Below, one piece after another: positions 5,974 through 7,727 of a DNA stretch of 7,727 nt. Numbering within the stretch: position 1 is the stretch's first letter; every line of letters begins with the position of its first letter. A program made the translations under genes and the position numbers. This stretch comes from a bacterium (GTDB lineage Bacteria; Gemmatimonadota; Gemmatimonadetes; Gemmatimonadales; Gemmatimonadaceae), in the NCBI GenBank assembly GCA_021802745.1, contig JAJZRK010000150.1, positions 1 through 7,727 of the forward strand. The letters run 5' to 3'. The notes beneath the pieces were generated by a model, which saw only the letters and a list, made by a program, of their open reading frames with translations, was not told the DNA's origin and did not search any database.

Positions 5974-7727
5974 CGCCGCAGGCCCCCACGGGTGAGCTCA
6001 CCCTGAATCCGGCGCAGCGCGCCGCGGTCGAGCATGGCACGGGGCCGCTGCTCGTGCTCGCCGGCGCGGGGTCGGGCAAGACCCGCGTGCTGACGGCGCG
6101 CGTCGCGCGCATCGTGGACGAACTCGGCGTCCCGCCGCACCGCGTGCTCGCGGTGACCTTCACCAACAAGGCGGCGGGCGAGATGCGCGAGCGCATCGCG
6201 CGCCTGCTCGGCGCCGAGCCGCGCGGCATGTGGATCGGGACGTTTCACGGCATCGGGGCGCGGCTCCTGCGGCTGCACGCCGAGCGCGTCGGCCGCACGC
6301 CCGAGTACACCATCTACGACGAGGACGACACGCTCACAGTCGTGCGCCGCCTGATGGAGCGCGAGAAGGTCTCGTCCAAGGACTTTGCGCCGAAGGCGGT
6401 GGTGGCCGCGATCAGCGACGCGAAGAATGCACTCGTCCCGCCCGACGAGTACGCGCGGCTCGCGCTCACCCCGCTCGCCAAGGCGGTCGCCGCCGTGTAC
6501 GGCGCGCTGGAGCCGGTGATGCGCGCCCAGAACGCGGTGAGCTTCGACGACCTGCTCGTGCTGCCCGTGCAGATCCTGCGCGAGCACCCCGAGCTTCGTG
6601 CCCACTACGCCGACCGGTTTGCCCACCTGCTCGTGGACGAGTACCAGGACACCAACCACGCGCAGTACGAGTTCGTGCGCCTCATCGCGGGGCCGGCGGG
6701 CAACGTTGCCGTGGTCGGCGATGACGACCAGTCCATCTACGGCTGGCGCGGCGCCGACGTGCGCAACATTCTCGACTTCGAGCGCGACTATCCCGGCGCC
6801 CGCGTCGTGCGCCTCGAGGAGAACTACCGCTCGACGCCGGGCATCCTCGCGATGGCCAACGTCGTCATCGCCCAGAACGCGGCCCGGCGCGGCAAGACGC
6901 TGCGCGCCATGCGGCCGGGCGGGGAACCGGTGACGGTGCTCAAGGCGCTCGACGACCGCGACGAGGCCGATGCGATCGCCGACACCATCGAGTTTCGCCG
7001 CCTCAACCAGCGAGAACGACCCGCCGACGTCGCCGTGCTGTACCGCACCAATGCGCAAAGCCGGGCCATTGAGGAGTCGCTGCGCCGCCGCAGCATCCCG
7101 TACCGGCTCGTTGGCGCCGTCCGCTTCTACGACCGGCGCGAGGTGCGCGACCTGCTGGCCTGGCTGCGGCTCGCCGCCAACCCGGCCGACGATGAAGCGT
7201 TCCGCCGCGCCATCACCGCGCCGCGGCGGGGCATCGGCGAGGCCACGGTGGAACTGCTCGCCGCCACCGCGCGCGAATGCGCGCTCTCCCTGCTCGACAC
7301 GGCGCGCCGCGCGGGCGAGCTCGACGGCGTGCGGCCGGCCACGCGCGCCGCGCTCGGTGAGATTGCGCTGCTTGCCGACCGGTTTCGCGCGAGCGCGGCG
7401 GACGCGAGCGTGGACCGGCTCATCGTCGAAGTGCTGCAGGCCACCGGCTACGACGCGGCGCTGCGGGCGGAAGGCCCCGAGGGGCTCGACCGCCTCGAGA
7501 ACGTGCGAGCCATGGTCGAGGGCGCCGCCGAAACGGTGGTGGATGATGGCGGCGAACTCGGGCTCCGCCCGCTCGATCACTTCCTGCAGAAGGCAATGCT
7601 TGTCACTGCCGCTGACCAACTCGGCCCCGGCGCCGATGCCGTGACGCTGATGACCGTGCATACCGCCAAGGGGCTCGAATTTCCGGTGGTCTTCATCGCG
7701 GGCATGGAAGACGGACTCTTCCCAGAT
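5970..7727 (+). CDS. uvrD: UvrD/PcrA-family superfamily 1 DNA helicase, 3' end outside the window
   Basis: An ATP-dependent 3'-to-5' DNA helicase family involved in nucleotide excision repair, mismatch repair or clearing recombination proteins from DNA. The 586 residues present include the Q-motif Gln16 (LNPAQRAAV), Walker A AGAGSGKT (31-38), motif Ia VTFTNKAAGEM (62-72), GTFHG (90-94), Walker B LLVDEYQDTN (220-229), motif III VVGDDDQSIYGWRGA (248-262), motif IV RLEENYRST (281-289) and motif V TVHTAKGLEF (562-571). Motif VI lies past the window end, as do the C-terminal 100-200 residues typical of the family. The start ATG at 5970 overlaps the kinase stop (ATGA). It gives an 11-residue lead before LNPAQ, which is normal. 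No stop or frameshift occurs up to 7727. The choice between UvrD, PcrA and a Rep-like member cannot be made without the C-terminus; the GDDDQSIYGWRGA and FHG motifs fit UvrD/PcrA. Confidence 0.96.
   Translation, partial: MTPQAPTGELTLNPAQRAAVEHGTGPLLVLAGAGSGKTRVLTARVARIVDELGVPPHRVLAVTFTNKAAGEMRERIARLLGAEPRGMWIGTFHGIGARLLRLHAERVGRTPEYTIYDEDDTLTVVRRLMEREKVSSKDFAPKAVVAAISDAKNALVPPDEYARLALTPLAKAVAAVYGALEPVMRAQNAVSFDDLLVLPVQILREHPELRAHYADRFAHLLVDEYQDTNHAQYEFVRLIAGPAGNVAVVGDDDQSIYGWRGADVRNILDFERDYPGARVVRLEENYRSTPGILAMANVVIAQNAARRGKTLRAMRPGGEPVTVLKALDDRDEADAIADTIEFRRLNQRERPADVAVLYRTNAQSRAIEESLRRRSIPYRLVGAVRFYDRREVRDLLAWLRLAANPADDEAFRRAITAPRRGIGEATVELLAATARECALSLLDTARRAGELDGVRPATRAALGEIALLADRFRASAADASVDRLIVEVLQATGYDAALRAEGPEGLDRLENVRAMVEGAAETVVDDGGELGLRPLDHFLQKAMLVTAADQLGPGADAVTLMTVHTAKGLEFPVVFIAGMEDGLFPD

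Noticed and set aside
5568..7661. Minus-strand open frame of 697 codons
   Set aside because: It is antisense to the kinase and helicase genes and has the same shadow composition.

Overview
This is a GC-rich bacterial window (about two thirds G+C or more by eye) holding eight protein genes in two divergent blocks. A promoter-bearing gap at 2817-2925 separates them. The base composition, the HQLGTP-type histidine kinase and the mix of families would fit Gemmatimonadota or a similar high-GC Gram-negative phylum. That placement is inference, not something the sequence proves. A lipobox protein supports a Gram-negative-type envelope. I see no rRNA, tRNA, CRISPR array, insertion sequence or phage gene, and the long overlapping antisense ORFs look like GC-rich shadows.

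Minus-strand block, reading from 2816 down to 95: a stand-alone Roadblock/LC7 protein; a single-domain CheY-like response regulator; a ManC-type mannose-1-phosphate guanylyltransferase whose start overlaps the regulator stop (ATGA); then a WalJ/YycJ-type metallo-beta-lactamase-fold hydrolase. A sigma70-like promoter (TTGACT, 16 nt, TACACT) and a GGAG ribosome-binding site precede the block. The gap between the last two genes carries a 15-bp tandem repeat that stays open in the hydrolase reading frame. A perfect 10-bp hairpin lies past the end of the block and may be its terminator.

Plus-strand block, from 2926 to the window end: an unrecognised lipoprotein; seryl-tRNA synthetase (serS); a two-helix membrane histidine kinase with an HQLGTP H-box; and a UvrD/PcrA superfamily 1 helicase cut by the window edge. 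The genes are 3 nt apart, 3 nt apart, and overlapping by ATGA, so this is almost certainly one transcription unit with coupled translation.

The block mixes housekeeping genes (serS, uvrD) with envelope and signalling genes (lipoprotein, kinase). The opposite block pairs small signalling proteins (Roadblock, REC) with nucleotide-sugar synthesis. The kinase has no regulator in its own operon, and the nearest regulator is in the divergent one. A functional link between them is an attractive but unproven hypothesis. No clearly new defence or mobile system is visible. The most unusual items are the in-frame minisatellite, the altered ManC motifs, the orphan kinase and the uncharacterised lipoprotein tied to serS.
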